From positions 62,001 through 126,000 of the forward strand of contig NZ_FBXK01000003.1 of the NCBI RefSeq assembly GCF_900013425.1: 64,000 nt of DNA. Reading direction: 5' to 3'. The DNA is from Sphingobium sp. Z007 (GTDB taxonomy: Bacteria > Pseudomonadota > Alphaproteobacteria > Sphingomonadales > Sphingomonadaceae). Below are positions 25,891-35,566 of the stretch, one piece after another (the stretch's first letter is position 1; each line of letters starts with the position of its first letter). Under the pieces are notes generated by a model. It made no database searches and had not been told where the DNA came from. It saw nothing but the letters and a program-made list of their open reading frames with translations. The position numbers were made by a program, and so were the translations under genes.

Positions 25891-26643
25891 CCGCGAAGAC
25901 GCTTGGCCTGGACACGGTGCGTGCGCGATCCAGCCAAAACCTTGGCCGTGATTACTGCTGTTTTCGCGTGTCAGAAGTAATGCGTGGGCGAGGTCGGCAG
26001 GAGCCGTAGTCTCGGATAGGGCAATGCGAACACGACAGAAGGGTGATCTGCGACCACCGCGATAGGTTCCGTCACTGCAGACAGCTTGCCCGGACATCAC
26101 CTTCTCCACGCACACCCTTACAGCCTCGGTCCCGGCGGCCTTCTCTCACGAAGAAGCCTTGCTTCGATTTTCGCGATGAGAGCTAAGGTCGCCTTCGTCC
26201 GCTGCTGGCCGCGCATGAAAGCGACGAGGGTATTCCAAGTACGAATACGGACAGCAAGGTGCTGGCGGCGATGAGCGCGTGGGTGGGTAGGCCCGCTAGC
26301 AAGCCGGCGAAAATTAGGGTGCCCGCTGCGACGACCATTATCGGCAACCAAAGCCTCTCTTTTTTTACAAGCGGGTTCTGGGGAAAGGCCGCTGCAGAGC
26401 CGATTTCGTGTCGCATCCGAGCAATCTCCCTTATCTGGAACCTTGAGCAGCCATCCGAGTATCAAGGGCGTTCGAAAAACGCCGAGAAGCGTGCCAGGTT
26501 GCATGCCGTACAACTTTTCTCGGGTGTTGCGCCAATAGTATCCGCCAGTTCGTCCGAACCAATTTTGGAGGGCAAGGATAATCTACTACCGTTTCAACCC
26601 AGACCACGAGTAAGATAGAACAGCGTATTGAGCAGAAGAAACT
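25891..26643. other. Non-coding stretch with debris
   Basis: No intact gene. A minus-strand frame (26183-26416) has one hydrophobic segment (WLPIMVVAAGTLIFAGLLAG) and could be a remnant of a membrane protein, but the family is not recognised. The region lies between two pseudogenes. Confidence 0.35.
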
Positions 26644-27579
26644 ATGACTGGGACACTGACAGAGGGTCGACCACAGATTACCGACGTGGTCGCCGCCGAA
26701 GGCGTCACCGAGGCCGAACTTCTTCGTGTTGCGGCCCCTGTCGAGAGCTTGAGCGATCATCCGCTTGCTGCGGCCATTGCGGTCGGCGGGCGGGAAAAGC
26801 TCGCAGGGGCGGCGGTGTCTGCCGCCACTGACATGCGCAGCATAATCGGGCGTCGCGTTCAGGCGATGGTAGAGAGCGCACTGGTTCATATCAGCAGCCC
26901 CAAATTGTTCGGCGAGGTCGAAGGGCCAGCGTTGCCAGCGCCGCTGCTTGAAGCAGTTGCTCGCATGGAGGGCACGGGCCGTACGACGATGTCGTTCGAA
27001 CCGGCGAAAAATATCTGGGTGTTATTGGCCTTATGGATACTCCGCGCGCGGCCGCTGCCGCGACGCTAGAGCGCCTGCGGACGCTCGGCATCACGCGGAT
27101 GATCATGATTTCCGGCGACAACCAGCGTGTTGCAGACGCCATTGCCAAGGAGGTGGGACTTGACGACGCTCGGGGGGATCTTGTGCCAGAAGACAAGATC
27201 GAGCCTATCAAGAAATTGAAGGCAGAGGATAAGATCGCGATGGTCGGCGACGGCGTCAATGACGCGCCCGCAATGGCCAATGCGCCGTAGGCATTGCTAT
27301 GGTGCGGCAGGATCGAATGTCGCACTCGAGACGGCCGATGTGGCGTTGATGGCAAACGATCTTGTACACCTGCCGTTTGCAGTAGGGCTGAGCCGCCAAA
27401 CCAGCCGTATTATGCGACAGAACCTGTATCTGAGTTTGGGCGTGGTTGCGATACTTCTTCAAGCAACCGTCATGGGCCTTGGTATTGGGCCTGCCGTGAT
27501 GGCGCATGAAGGCTCGACGTTGGTCGTTGTATTTAATGCTTTGCGGCTTCTCGCTTACAAAGATCGCGAAGCCGCATAG
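26644..27579 (+). pseudogene. Decayed C-terminal half of a P1B ATPase
   Basis: Homologous to the catalytic half of the intact ATPase at 39075. It starts exactly inside the phosphorylation motif ([10 protein letters not shown] where [11 protein letters not shown] is expected). Three frames are needed: TGTLTEGRP to GRTTMSFEP, then [20 protein letters not shown] to [13 protein letters not shown], then [17 protein letters not shown] to [15 protein letters not shown]. All of the transmembrane and metal-binding N-terminal part is absent. It is not functional. Confidence 0.9.
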
Positions 27580-27989
27580 CTAGTCGTTATCAAATTTGCC
27601 GGGTGTCCTTTTGATGAGCACGCGACGTAACGGCTGATTGCGAAATCTGGGGCTTTATAAGTTTAGCAGAGATACCTTTGAGTGGTGCAATTGCGTGCGC
27701 AGCCAGTTATTCTTTGCGGGGATCGGGATCGCCACATCGCAATCGCTCATATTGGGCAATAGGCCAGACCCGCATGCTTTGCGCTCGTCTTCAACGTGTC
27801 CTGTTTGGCCGGTATAGCGCCTTCAGCAGGCGCGCCGCGATTTTCGGGTTCCCTCATGGTTGCATCGACCCTGACTATCCTGGCTTCCACGGCTTCACAT
27901 CATCACAACATGACTATCTTATCGTTGATTGCGGACGGAACTCATTTCGCGGTTACATCGGTGCAATTATCTGCTAGGCGCCCTCCTGA
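27580..27989. other. Gene-free stretch upstream of czc operon 2
   Basis: About 400 bp with short frames only. It is the likely site of the promoter for the second czc operon, but no convincing operator or -35/-10 pair was identified. Confidence 0.35.
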
Positions 27990-28325
27990 ATGTCACGTTG
28001 GTCCACCTTCTTCCTATATGTAGCGGTTCTCCTCTCCCTGGGGATGGGATCGGTCGCGCATTCGGCTGAGGGCCCGAAATGCCTGGACGCCCGCTCAGCG
28101 GTAGCTCTCGAGCATGTTTCCGGCGATCGTGATCAGGTTCCGGCTGATGCTGAGAAGGGATATCCGCATCATCATGGTGGTTGTCACGGACACCAGATCG
28201 GGGTTCCTGCCAAGTTAGAGGTCGTACCTCAGAGCATCGAACCACGCGTGCTCCCTCGTCCCTGGGACTTCAACCGTATGGCGCGAGCGCCGTCTGGTCC
28301 TACGCTGCGACCCCCGATAGTCTGA
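27990..28325 (+). CDS. CzcI-like His-rich exported small protein (copy 2)
   Basis: A 111-residue protein with an N-terminal signal sequence (FFLYVAVLLSLGMGSVAHSA), a His-rich centre (YPHHHGGCHGHQIG) and the LRPP tail found also in the protein at 1088. Placed 63 bp before czcC-2, it occupies the CzcI position. A metal-binding regulatory role in the periplasm is inferred from composition and place. No strong ribosome site precedes the ATG, so the start is uncertain. Confidence 0.6.
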   Translation: MSRWSTFFLYVAVLLSLGMGSVAHSAEGPKCLDARSAVALEHVSGDRDQVPADAEKGYPHHHGGCHGHQIGVPAKLEVVPQSIEPRVLPRPWDFNRMARAPSGPTLRPPIV

Positions 28326-28388
28326 TGAATCTCTAGTCCCTGTCGGCAACGCCGGCGGGCTTTCAGGTTCGTCAGGAGTCTATCATCT

Positions 28389-29654
28389 ATGCACCGTGTC
28401 ATCGCGGCCCTTATGGCCGTCACGTGCTGCGCGTCGATCGCGCAGGCGCAGACGGCGACATCGCCACCGTCTGCCAATCAGCCCATTTTTTCACTCGACC
28501 GCGCCCGAACGATAGCTGGGGGCACCTCACCTACGATCGAATCGGCGGCGGCTGGACTGCGTTCCGCGGCGGCTGGCCGCACGATTGCGGGTCTTCGTCC
28601 GAATCCCCAGGTCCAAGTCCAAACTGAAAATATCGCCGGGTCCGGCCTATACCGCGGCACCCGAAGCGCCGAGACGACCGCGATCCTCGCATTGCCTATC
28701 GAACTTGGGGGCAAGCGGTCCGCGCGGATTGCCGTTGCCGACTCGCGGACCGCGCGGGCCCAGATCGATGCGGCAACAGCACTGGCCGATCTGAACCTGC
28801 GCATCTCGCAAGCCTATATTGTAGCGGCGGCGGCCGAACGACGGGTGGACGTTGCGCGTCAGCAGGCGGGTATCGCCGGCAATGCATTTAAGGCGGCGAG
28901 AACCCGTGTGACGGCTGGCGCAGGCGCACCGATCGATCAGCAGCGTGCCGATGTCCTGCGCGTCAACGCTGATGTTGGCCTGGAGCGAGCGGTTCGTGAG
29001 GCCGAGGTTGCGCGGGGAAACCTCGCTCGACTCATCGGCCAGCCCATCGATGGCGCGCTTGATCTGGCGTGGTTCGATCGGGTAGGCGGCTATGGCCCGA
29101 CATTGCCGCTCGATCCCAGCGGCACCCTCGCGTTGGCAGCAGCACAAGCCGATCTGAACACCGCGAAGGCGCAGGTTCGTCTTGCTAGATCCCAGCGTAT
29201 CCCAGACATTACAATCAGTGCCGGGGCACGACGCTTATCCCAGACCAACGACACGGCGGCGGTCATCGGGATCGCCATACCATTCCCGCTCTTCAACAAC
29301 GGAGCGGCGGCCGTAAGCCAAGCGCAGGCTGAGCAGGCACGGGCCGACGCCAACCGGCGCCTGGCTGTCATCGACGCGGAACAGGCTATTGCGAGCGCCC
29401 AGGCAGAGCTCGCCAACGCCGCGGCGACAGCGAGAGCGGCTGGCGGACCAGGCCTTGCGGCCGCCTCGGAAGCCGCGCGGATTGCTCGGGTCGGTTATGC
29501 GCAAGGCAAGTTCAGCCAGTTGGACCTCCTCCAGGCGGAGCAAACGCTGGCCGAAACAAGGGCGGCGTTCACCGATGCGCTTGCAGCCTATCACGATGCC
29601 GAGGCTCGCCTTGAGCGTCTAACGGCACCGGCTCCCGAGCTAGGAAGCCTCTGA
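28389..29654 (+). CDS. czcC: CzcC-type outer-membrane efflux protein (operon 2)
   Basis: A 421-residue TolC-superfamily channel with signal peptide (MHRVIAALMAVTCCASIAQA) and duplicated helical OEP repeats. It shares the phrases LRPNPQVQVQTENIAGSG, ELGGKRSARIAVADSRTA and IPDITISAGARRL with the product of the gene at 1518. Normal length for the family. Its stop codon is immediately followed by an ATG that opens a 41-codon frame leading into czcB-2. Confidence 0.92.
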   Translation: MHRVIAALMAVTCCASIAQAQTATSPPSANQPIFSLDRARTIAGGTSPTIESAAAGLRSAAAGRTIAGLRPNPQVQVQTENIAGSGLYRGTRSAETTAILALPIELGGKRSARIAVADSRTARAQIDAATALADLNLRISQAYIVAAAAERRVDVARQQAGIAGNAFKAARTRVTAGAGAPIDQQRADVLRVNADVGLERAVREAEVARGNLARLIGQPIDGALDLAWFDRVGGYGPTLPLDPSGTLALAAAQADLNTAKAQVRLARSQRIPDITISAGARRLSQTNDTAAVIGIAIPFPLFNNGAAAVSQAQAEQARADANRRLAVIDAEQAIASAQAELANAAATARAAGGPGLAAASEAARIARVGYAQGKFSQLDLLQAEQTLAETRAAFTDALAAYHDAEARLERLTAPAPELGSL

Positions 29655-29780
29655 ATGATGCCGGTTTTTCCTTCCGCGGCGCTAATCGATGCGTCCGTTT
29701 CCTCAATCGCGGTCGCGGCCATGCCGCCGATCACCGGGCCCACCTGTCCGGCCCAGCCAAATTCCGGAGATTATCTATGA
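29655..29780 (+). CDS. Possible 41-aa linking ORF between czcC-2 and czcB-2
   Basis: The frame begins directly after the czcC stop (TGA-ATG) and ends in an ATGA overlap with the czcB start. The peptide (MMPVFPSAALIDASVSSIAV then AAMPPITGP) has a mildly hydrophobic centre and matches no family known to me. Its perfect contact on both sides suggests a coupling ORF that delivers ribosomes to czcB; chance is possible. In operon 1, czcC and czcB overlap directly without such an insert. Confidence 0.35.
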   Translation: MMPVFPSAALIDASVSSIAVAAMPPITGPTCPAQPNSGDYL

Positions 29781-30946
29781 TCGAACAAGACAAGCGCCTT
29801 TATGGCGGCGTCGCCGCTGCTGTGCTCGTAGCTGCGATCGGCGGTTTCAGCGTAGCAAAGTGCACAACCGATACCCCACCGGCCGCCACCGAAGCGGCAG
29901 CGAAACCAGAAGGGGAAAAGAAGGCTGGCGACGTTGACACGCTCGCCATGACCGCAGCGGCGATCAAAAATGCCGGTGTTGTCATCGAGACGATTAATGC
30001 GGGCGGTCTTGGGGCTGAGATCGTGAGCCAGGCTATCGTCGCACCATCGCCTACCGGCGAAGCCATCGTGACGGCCCGCGCGGGAGGCGCGGTAACGCGG
30101 ATTTTCAAGCGCCTTGGTGATTCGGTCCGCGCCGGCGAAGCGCTCGCCGTAGTGGAGAGCCGCGATGCAGCGCAAATCGCCGCTGATCGCACCGCCGCCG
30201 GCGCCAAGGCAGTGCTTGCGCAAAAGTCACTCGCCAGAGAACGCTATCTCTTCGACCAGAAGGTTTCTGCCAGAGTCGATCTGGAGCAGGCGCAAGCTGA
30301 AGCGGCAGTGGCTAGCGCTGAGGCCCAGCGCGCAAGGGTAGCGGCTGGTGCCGCCAACGTCACTTCGGATGGCCGGGGCGTGGTCCTCGCCAGTCCGATT
30401 TCAGGCCGGGTGACGTCGATGAAGGTCAGCCTCGGGGCATTTGTCCAACCTGAAACCGAACTGTTTCGGGTCGCTGATCCTCGACAAATCCAGATCGACG
30501 CGGCCGTCGGCCCCGCCGATGCGTCTCGTCTCGTTGCAGGCGATCGGGCCATTGTCGAACTTCCCGATGGTCGCACTCTCGATGCCCGGGTTCGCGCGGT
30601 CACGCCAACACTGAGCGGCGAAACGCGTGCCGCCACGGCCGTGCTCGATGTGACCGGGGGAGTCCTTCAGCCGGGGCTCGCCGTCCGCGTGCGGCTCCTG
30701 CCAAGCCGCGGCGAGACGTCGAACGCGATAGTGGTCCCCGAAGACGCGGTCCAGACGCTCGAAGGTCGTGATGTGGTGTTCGTGCGAACCGCCAAAGGCT
30801 TCCGCACTCAGGACGTCACGATCGGCCAGCGCAGCAATGGGCGTGTCGAGATCGTCAAGGGTCTGACATCAGGAACCCAGGTCGCCACCAAGAACGCATT
30901 TTTGCTCAAAGCCGAACTCGGCAAGGGCGCGGGCGAGGAGGAATAG
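29777..30946 (+). CDS. czcB: CzcB-type periplasmic adaptor (operon 2)
   Basis: A 389-residue membrane fusion protein with an N-terminal anchor (about residues 9-27), a charged linker, a lipoyl half motif (TARAGGAVTRIFKRLGDSVRAGE), a coiled-coil hairpin, and the second lipoyl half (LASPISGRVTSMKVSLGAFVQPETELFRVADP). The final domain has VPEDAVQTLEGRDVVFVRTAKGFRTQDV. It is collinear with the adaptor at 2783 over its whole length. The next gene, czcA-2, starts three bases after its stop. Confidence 0.93.
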   Translation: MIEQDKRLYGGVAAAVLVAAIGGFSVAKCTTDTPPAATEAAAKPEGEKKAGDVDTLAMTAAAIKNAGVVIETINAGGLGAEIVSQAIVAPSPTGEAIVTARAGGAVTRIFKRLGDSVRAGEALAVVESRDAAQIAADRTAAGAKAVLAQKSLARERYLFDQKVSARVDLEQAQAEAAVASAEAQRARVAAGAANVTSDGRGVVLASPISGRVTSMKVSLGAFVQPETELFRVADPRQIQIDAAVGPADASRLVAGDRAIVELPDGRTLDARVRAVTPTLSGETRAATAVLDVTGGVLQPGLAVRVRLLPSRGETSNAIVVPEDAVQTLEGRDVVFVRTAKGFRTQDVTIGQRSNGRVEIVKGLTSGTQVATKNAFLLKAELGKGAGEEE

Positions 30947-30949
30947 ACC

Positions 30950-33900
30950 ATGATCGCAAACCTCATGGCGCTCTCCGTCCGCGCCCGCTGGACGGTCCTC
31001 GCACTATTCCTCGTCATCGCCGGCCTCGGCGTATGGCAGCTCACCAAGCTGCCAATTGACGCGGTGCCAGACATCACCACCAAACAGGTCCAGATCAACA
31101 CGATCGATCCACGGTTGTCGCCGGTGGAAATTGAGAAGCTCGTTACCTACCCCGTCGAAATTGCGCTCGCCGGCATTCCAGGTCTTGAAACCACGCGTTC
31201 GATCTCGCGCAATGGCTTCAGCCAAGTCAGTGCGATCTTCACCGACAGCACCGATCTCTACTTTGCGCGCCAGCAGGTTGGTGAGCGCCTGCGCCAGGCA
31301 ACCGAGAACCTGCCGGACGGCGTTCAGCCTCAGGTCGGACCGGTGTCGACCGGTCTCGGTGAGATCGTCATGTATACGGTCGGCTACGCCAATCCAGACG
31401 GCAAGGGCGCAAGGAAAGTCGCCGGCCAACCAGGCTGGCAGCCCGACGGCAGCTATCTGACGCCCGAGGGCGAGCGGCTGACCGATGCGGTGGAGAAGGC
31501 GAGCTATCTGCGCACCGTTCAGGATTGGATCATCGGCCCTCAGCTTCGGTCGGTTAAAGGCATTGCCGGGGTCGACTCGATCGGTGGCTATGCCAAGACT
31601 TTCGTGGTCGAGCCTGATCCGACGAAACTTGCTAGCTATGGCATCTCCTATAGCGAACTTGGCCAGGCGCTTGAAAACGCTAACCTTGCGGTTGGCGCCA
31701 ATTACTACAACCGCGGAGGTGAAGCGTATCTTGTGCGCGTCGACTCCCGCGTGCGCACGGTCAATGAGATCAGTAACGCTGTCGCGGCAACGCGCGGGGG
31801 AACCCCAATCACGATCGGCCAGATCGCCAATGTTCGCGTTGGTGGCGATTTGCGAACGGGTGCGGGTAGCATGAACGGCCAGGAAGCGGTCATCGGCACG
31901 GTGCTGATGTTGATTGGCCAGAATAGCCGCGTCGTGGCTGAATCGGCCACTGCCAAGCTCGACCAGATAACGAAATCGCTGCCGCCGGGCATCCAGGTGA
32001 AGGTAGTGCTGAACCGCGCTGAGCTGGTCGGCGCTACGGTGGCCACCGTCCAGCGCAACCTGACCGAAGGCGCGATCCTCGTCGCGGCGTCCTTGTTCCT
32101 GCTGCTTGGCAACTGGCGCGCCGCGGTGATTGCGACGCTGGTGATCCCGTTCTCGTTCCTGATGATGGCGATGGGCATGAACGCGTTCAATGTCCCCGGC
32201 AATTTGATGAGTCTGGGGGCGCTCGACTTCGGTCTGATCGTGGATGGCGCGGTCATCATCATCGAAAACTGTCTCGCCAGATTAGCCCATCGACAAGAAC
32301 ATGAAGGGCGACTGCTGTCGCTCCGGGAGCGGCTTGAGGAGACGATGCGCGCCGCTCAGGAAATGATTAGGCCAACCGTATATGGTCAGGCGATCATCCT
32401 GCTCGCCTTTGCTCCGCTGCTGACGTTTACGGGCACCGAGGGCAAGACGTTCTCGCCGATGGCGATCACCATTATGCTCGCGCTGGTGGCCGCGTTCATC
32501 CTCGCCATCACGCTGGTGCCGGCGCTGGTGGCGATCATGATCCGCGGCAAGGTCGCGGAGAAGGACGTTTGGCTGATCCGCAAGTCCAAGGACCGCTATC
32601 TCCCGTTGCTCGACAAGGCGATCGCGCGCCCTTGGCCGTTCATTCTCGGTGGGCTGGCCTTCTTCCTGGCAGCGATTCCCGCCTTTGGCCTGCTGGGATC
32701 GGAGTTCATTCCCCAACTCGACGAGAAGAATCTCGCCTTCGCATCAACGCGTGTGCCCTCGGTCAGCCTCGATCAATCATTGGCAATGGAGCGCAAGGTC
32801 GAGGAGGCGGTGCTAAAGGTGCCGGAAGTCGCCTTGATGTTTTCCAAGACAGGCACGGCGGAAGTCGCGAGCGACCCGATGCCGCCAAACGTCTCGGACG
32901 GCTTCATCATCTTGAAAGAGAAGGAAGAGTGGGCCGAGGGCACGACCAAAGCCGATGTGGTCGCAAAGATTGAGAAGGCGACCGGCGGTCTCCTTGGCAA
33001 TCTTTACGAGGTCAGTCAGCCGATCCAGCTGCGATTTAACGAACTGATCGCGGGCGTCCGCGGCGACGTCGCCATCAAGCTCTACGGCGACGATCTCGAC
33101 AAGATGGCGCTGACGGCAAATGAGATGGTGCGAGTACTCCAGACCATACCCGGTGCGGCCAGCGTCAAGGCCGAACAGGTCGGTGGCGCGCCGGCGCTCG
33201 ACGTGAAGCTCGACCGTGCCGCGATCGCGCGGTACGGTCTCACGGTCCGCGATGTCGCGGATACCGTCGCGGCCGGGCTCGGCGGACGCGAGTCGGGGCT
33301 TGTCTACGAGGGCGATCGGCGCTTCGATGTCACTGTGCGCGTACCGGAAGCGACGCGTGCGAATCTCGACGACATCCGGACGTTGCCAGTGTTGTTGCCC
33401 CAAGTCGAGGGACGGCCGCGTGGCCAGGTGCCGCTTGCACAAGTGGCGCAAATTCGGCTGACCGAAGGGTTGAACCAGATCAGCCGGGAGAATGGCAAGC
33501 GGCGTGTTGTCGTCCAAGTAAACCTCGGCGGACGCGATGCCGGCTCGTTCGTGCAGGAGGCGCAGGCAAAGATCGCACAAGTCAAGCTGCCTGCCGGTTA
33601 CTACCTGGAATGGGGTGGTCAGTTCGAAAACCTTGCCGCGGCATCGAAGCGGCTGTCGATCGTCGTGCCTCTGTGCTTCCTGGTCATATTCGGGCTGCTC
33701 TACATGGCGCTGGGCGGTTTTGGCCGAGCAACAGCGGTCTTCTTGGCAGTGCCATTGGGGCTTGCGGGCGGTGTCTTCACGCTGGTCCTCACTGGCATCA
33801 ACTTCTCGGTGTCGGCGGCGGTTGGGTTCATCTGCCTTGCCGGCGTTGCAGTCCTGAACGGCCTCGTCGTGATGTCCGCGATCCGCGAACGGAGTGAAGC

Positions 33901-34195
33901 CGGGGAGTCGGTAGCGGAGGCAATCCGCCACGGTATGGCGGAGAAGATGCGGGCGGTTATCATGACCGGGTTCGTGCCCGCGATCGGCTTCGTGCCGATG
34001 GCGCTTGCCCACGGCACGGGTGCCGAAGTGCAAAAGCCCCTCGCCACAACGGTGATCGGCGGCCTCATCGCGGCCACCATCCTGACGCTGCTGGTGCTGC
34101 CCGCCATCGCCAAGGTCGTCCTTGGCGCCGGCGAGCGCATGGCTGCACGGCGGACAACCAAACAGCCGGTCGCAGAGCCGGTGCATCAGGAGTAA
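30950..34195 (+). CDS. czcA: CzcA-type heavy-metal RND efflux pump (operon 2)
   Basis: A 1081-residue HME-RND pump. The helix-IV motif DFGLIVDGAVIIIEN (from about residue 426) indicates a divalent-cation exporter of the CzcA/CnrA/NccA group. PIDAVPDITTKQVQI and TRSISRNGFSQVSAIF at the N-terminus and GFICLAGVAVLNGLVVMSAI in the second half are conserved. Full length, with no breaks. It is paralogous to the pump at 3934; the two may have different metal preferences, but this cannot be told from sequence. A DUF190 gene starts five bases downstream. Confidence 0.95.
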   Translation: MIANLMALSVRARWTVLALFLVIAGLGVWQLTKLPIDAVPDITTKQVQINTIDPRLSPVEIEKLVTYPVEIALAGIPGLETTRSISRNGFSQVSAIFTDSTDLYFARQQVGERLRQATENLPDGVQPQVGPVSTGLGEIVMYTVGYANPDGKGARKVAGQPGWQPDGSYLTPEGERLTDAVEKASYLRTVQDWIIGPQLRSVKGIAGVDSIGGYAKTFVVEPDPTKLASYGISYSELGQALENANLAVGANYYNRGGEAYLVRVDSRVRTVNEISNAVAATRGGTPITIGQIANVRVGGDLRTGAGSMNGQEAVIGTVLMLIGQNSRVVAESATAKLDQITKSLPPGIQVKVVLNRAELVGATVATVQRNLTEGAILVAASLFLLLGNWRAAVIATLVIPFSFLMMAMGMNAFNVPGNLMSLGALDFGLIVDGAVIIIENCLARLAHRQEHEGRLLSLRERLEETMRAAQEMIRPTVYGQAIILLAFAPLLTFTGTEGKTFSPMAITIMLALVAAFILAITLVPALVAIMIRGKVAEKDVWLIRKSKDRYLPLLDKAIARPWPFILGGLAFFLAAIPAFGLLGSEFIPQLDEKNLAFASTRVPSVSLDQSLAMERKVEEAVLKVPEVALMFSKTGTAEVASDPMPPNVSDGFIILKEKEEWAEGTTKADVVAKIEKATGGLLGNLYEVSQPIQLRFNELIAGVRGDVAIKLYGDDLDKMALTANEMVRVLQTIPGAASVKAEQVGGAPALDVKLDRAAIARYGLTVRDVADTVAAGLGGRESGLVYEGDRRFDVTVRVPEATRANLDDIRTLPVLLPQVEGRPRGQVPLAQVAQIRLTEGLNQISRENGKRRVVVQVNLGGRDAGSFVQEAQAKIAQVKLPAGYYLEWGGQFENLAAASKRLSIVVPLCFLVIFGLLYMALGGFGRATAVFLAVPLGLAGGVFTLVLTGINFSVSAAVGFICLAGVAVLNGLVVMSAIRERSEAGESVAEAIRHGMAEKMRAVIMTGFVPAIGFVPMALAHGTGAEVQKPLATTVIGGLIAATILTLLVLPAIAKVVLGAGERMAARRTTKQPVAEPVHQE

Positions 34196-34200
34196 GGACG

Positions 34201-34539
34201 ATGGAAACAAAATTGCTGCGTGTATACACCGACGAGTCCGCTTATTTTGGCGATCGCAAGGTGTTCCAGGAGATCGCGGCGCGGGCGAAGGACGCTCGTC
34301 TCGCTGGGGTAACGATCCTGGAGGCGCTCATTGGCTTTGGCAAATCAGCGCACATCCATCAGAGACACGTGCTCGAAAGCGACCGGGCCGTCGTCATCGA
34401 GATTGTCGATCTCGATTCGAGCTTGCGGGCGTTTGTGGAGAGCCTCAGCGAAATCTCGGGCATCGGGTTGATGACCCTGGAAGCTGTCGAGGTGCTAGGC
34501 GGAAAGGCGCGCGACACAATCGCACAGGCCGACGCATGA
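34201..34539 (+). CDS. DUF190 small signalling-type protein
   Basis: A 112-residue protein of the DUF190 family, structurally related to PII-like proteins. Typical phrases are LLRVYTDESAYFGDRKVFQEI, AGVTILEALIGFGKSAHIH and VVIEIVDLDSSL. It starts five bases after czcA-2, so it is part of the same operon. DUF190/PII-like proteins bind small ligands and often sit beside transporters, so a regulatory role on the pump is possible. Confidence 0.85.
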   Translation: METKLLRVYTDESAYFGDRKVFQEIAARAKDARLAGVTILEALIGFGKSAHIHQRHVLESDRAVVIEIVDLDSSLRAFVESLSEISGIGLMTLEAVEVLGGKARDTIAQADA

Positions 34540-34620
34540 TCGCGGCCCTCGCACTTGGTGGCGCAAGTCCTGAAAGCGGGGGCAGCGTGTCAGCGTTTCG
34601 GACAACGCGTTTGGGAACCT

Positions 34621-34645
34621 CTCCCCCGCTTCGTCGGCGGGGGAG
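34621..34645. terminator. Strong 9-bp hairpin after the czc-2 operon
   Basis: Arms CTCCCCCGC and GCGGGGGAG with a 7-nt loop. It stands 80 bp after the DUF190 gene and before the SRPBCC gene. There is no T run, so it may be a Rho-assisted terminator or an mRNA stabiliser. Confidence 0.45.
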
Positions 34646-34673
34646 GGGACCGGCGCTTGCTGGAAACATCCCC

Positions 34674-34974
34674 ATGTTCATTGTTGAAAGCACGATCCAT
34701 TTGGCGGCACCGCTCGCGCGCGTGTGGCGCTTACTGATCGATCTGGAGCATTATTCCGACTGGCATCCGAGGCTTACAGTCAAGGGCATCGCGAACGTTG
34801 GCCCTAAGATTGGTTACAAATTCAAGACGGGCATGCGTTCGTTTCCGGAGGTCTCCACAACGGCGGATGTGACAGGCGTCGATCGACACGTCGCATTTTC
34901 TTTGAAACTCGGCCCGAAGGGCGTGCTGAAAGTCGAACAAGGCTTTGAACTAGCGAAATCCGACAGCGGAGGAG
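34674..34974 (+). pseudogene. Truncated SRPBCC-family protein
   Basis: About 100 residues match the N-terminal part of an SRPBCC (START-like) ligand-binding protein (STIHLAAPLARVWRLLIDL, YSDWHPRLTVKG, VLKVEQGFEL). The usual C-terminal helix is absent. The match ends at a 9-bp hairpin (arms GGAGGCCGC and GCGGCCTCC, 34971-34994), and the frame then runs open over the next gene to 35573 without further homology. It looks like a gene that lost its 3' end. A functional short product is possible but less likely. Confidence 0.55.
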
Positions 34975-35031
34975 GCCGCCCTTGCGCGGCCTCCGGTTTC
35001 GCCGCGCCTTTGCCGGACAGGACAGACAGCC

Positions 35032-35535
35032 ATGAAGGAAGAGACTACTTTCGATTTCAATATGTCAGCACTGCGGGTGTGGTCGCTGATCTCCGATCTG
35101 AGGGGTTTCGCACGATGGCACCCCATCTATCGCATCGCGGGCGATGCCGAACGTGGTGCCGAAATGGACGTCACCTGGCTGCTGTTCAAAGGCGACCGCA
35201 AGATGACGACGCAAATGGTCATCAACCGCCTGACGAAGCCTCAGCTCATCGGGTGGCAGATGGGCGTAAAGGGTTTCCTCACCTTGGACGAACGCTACGA
35301 GATCGAGCCTATCGCGAATGGTGTCTGCATTCACCATTCGGTCGAATGTCGGGGCATCATCGGCGGTCTGGTCGGCCGCATGATGCGCAAGGGTCTGCGG
35401 CGGACAATGCGGGTGCAGGATGCGGCGTTTCTCGCCCTCCTGCGCCGGCAATCGCGACTGCCTGGGCGGTCCATGCGGCATCATCGGCGCCCGATCAAAC
35501 CACCGCCTCCTCCTCGCGGCGCCGCGAACGACTGA
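35032..35535 (+). CDS. SRPBCC-family protein
   Basis: A 167-residue protein of the SRPBCC (START/Bet v1-like) superfamily, which forms a helix-grip hydrophobic pocket. Visible are FDFNMSALRVWSLISDLRG and FARWHPIYRIAGDAE at the N-terminus, a beta-rich centre, and a C-terminal amphipathic helix (GLVGRMMRKGLRRTMRVQDA). A basic Pro-rich tail follows. It resembles the truncated gene just upstream, so the pair probably arose by duplication. No ligand is known. Confidence 0.75.
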   Translation: MKEETTFDFNMSALRVWSLISDLRGFARWHPIYRIAGDAERGAEMDVTWLLFKGDRKMTTQMVINRLTKPQLIGWQMGVKGFLTLDERYEIEPIANGVCIHHSVECRGIIGGLVGRMMRKGLRRTMRVQDAAFLALLRRQSRLPGRSMRHHRRPIKPPPPPRGAAND

Positions 35536-35566
35536 CGGGGCGATATTCCGAAGAAAGGAACCCATC

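Noticed and set aside
32813..34210. 465-codon minus-strand open frame opposite czcA-2
   Set aside because: Shadow of a highly conserved RND pump in GC-rich DNA.
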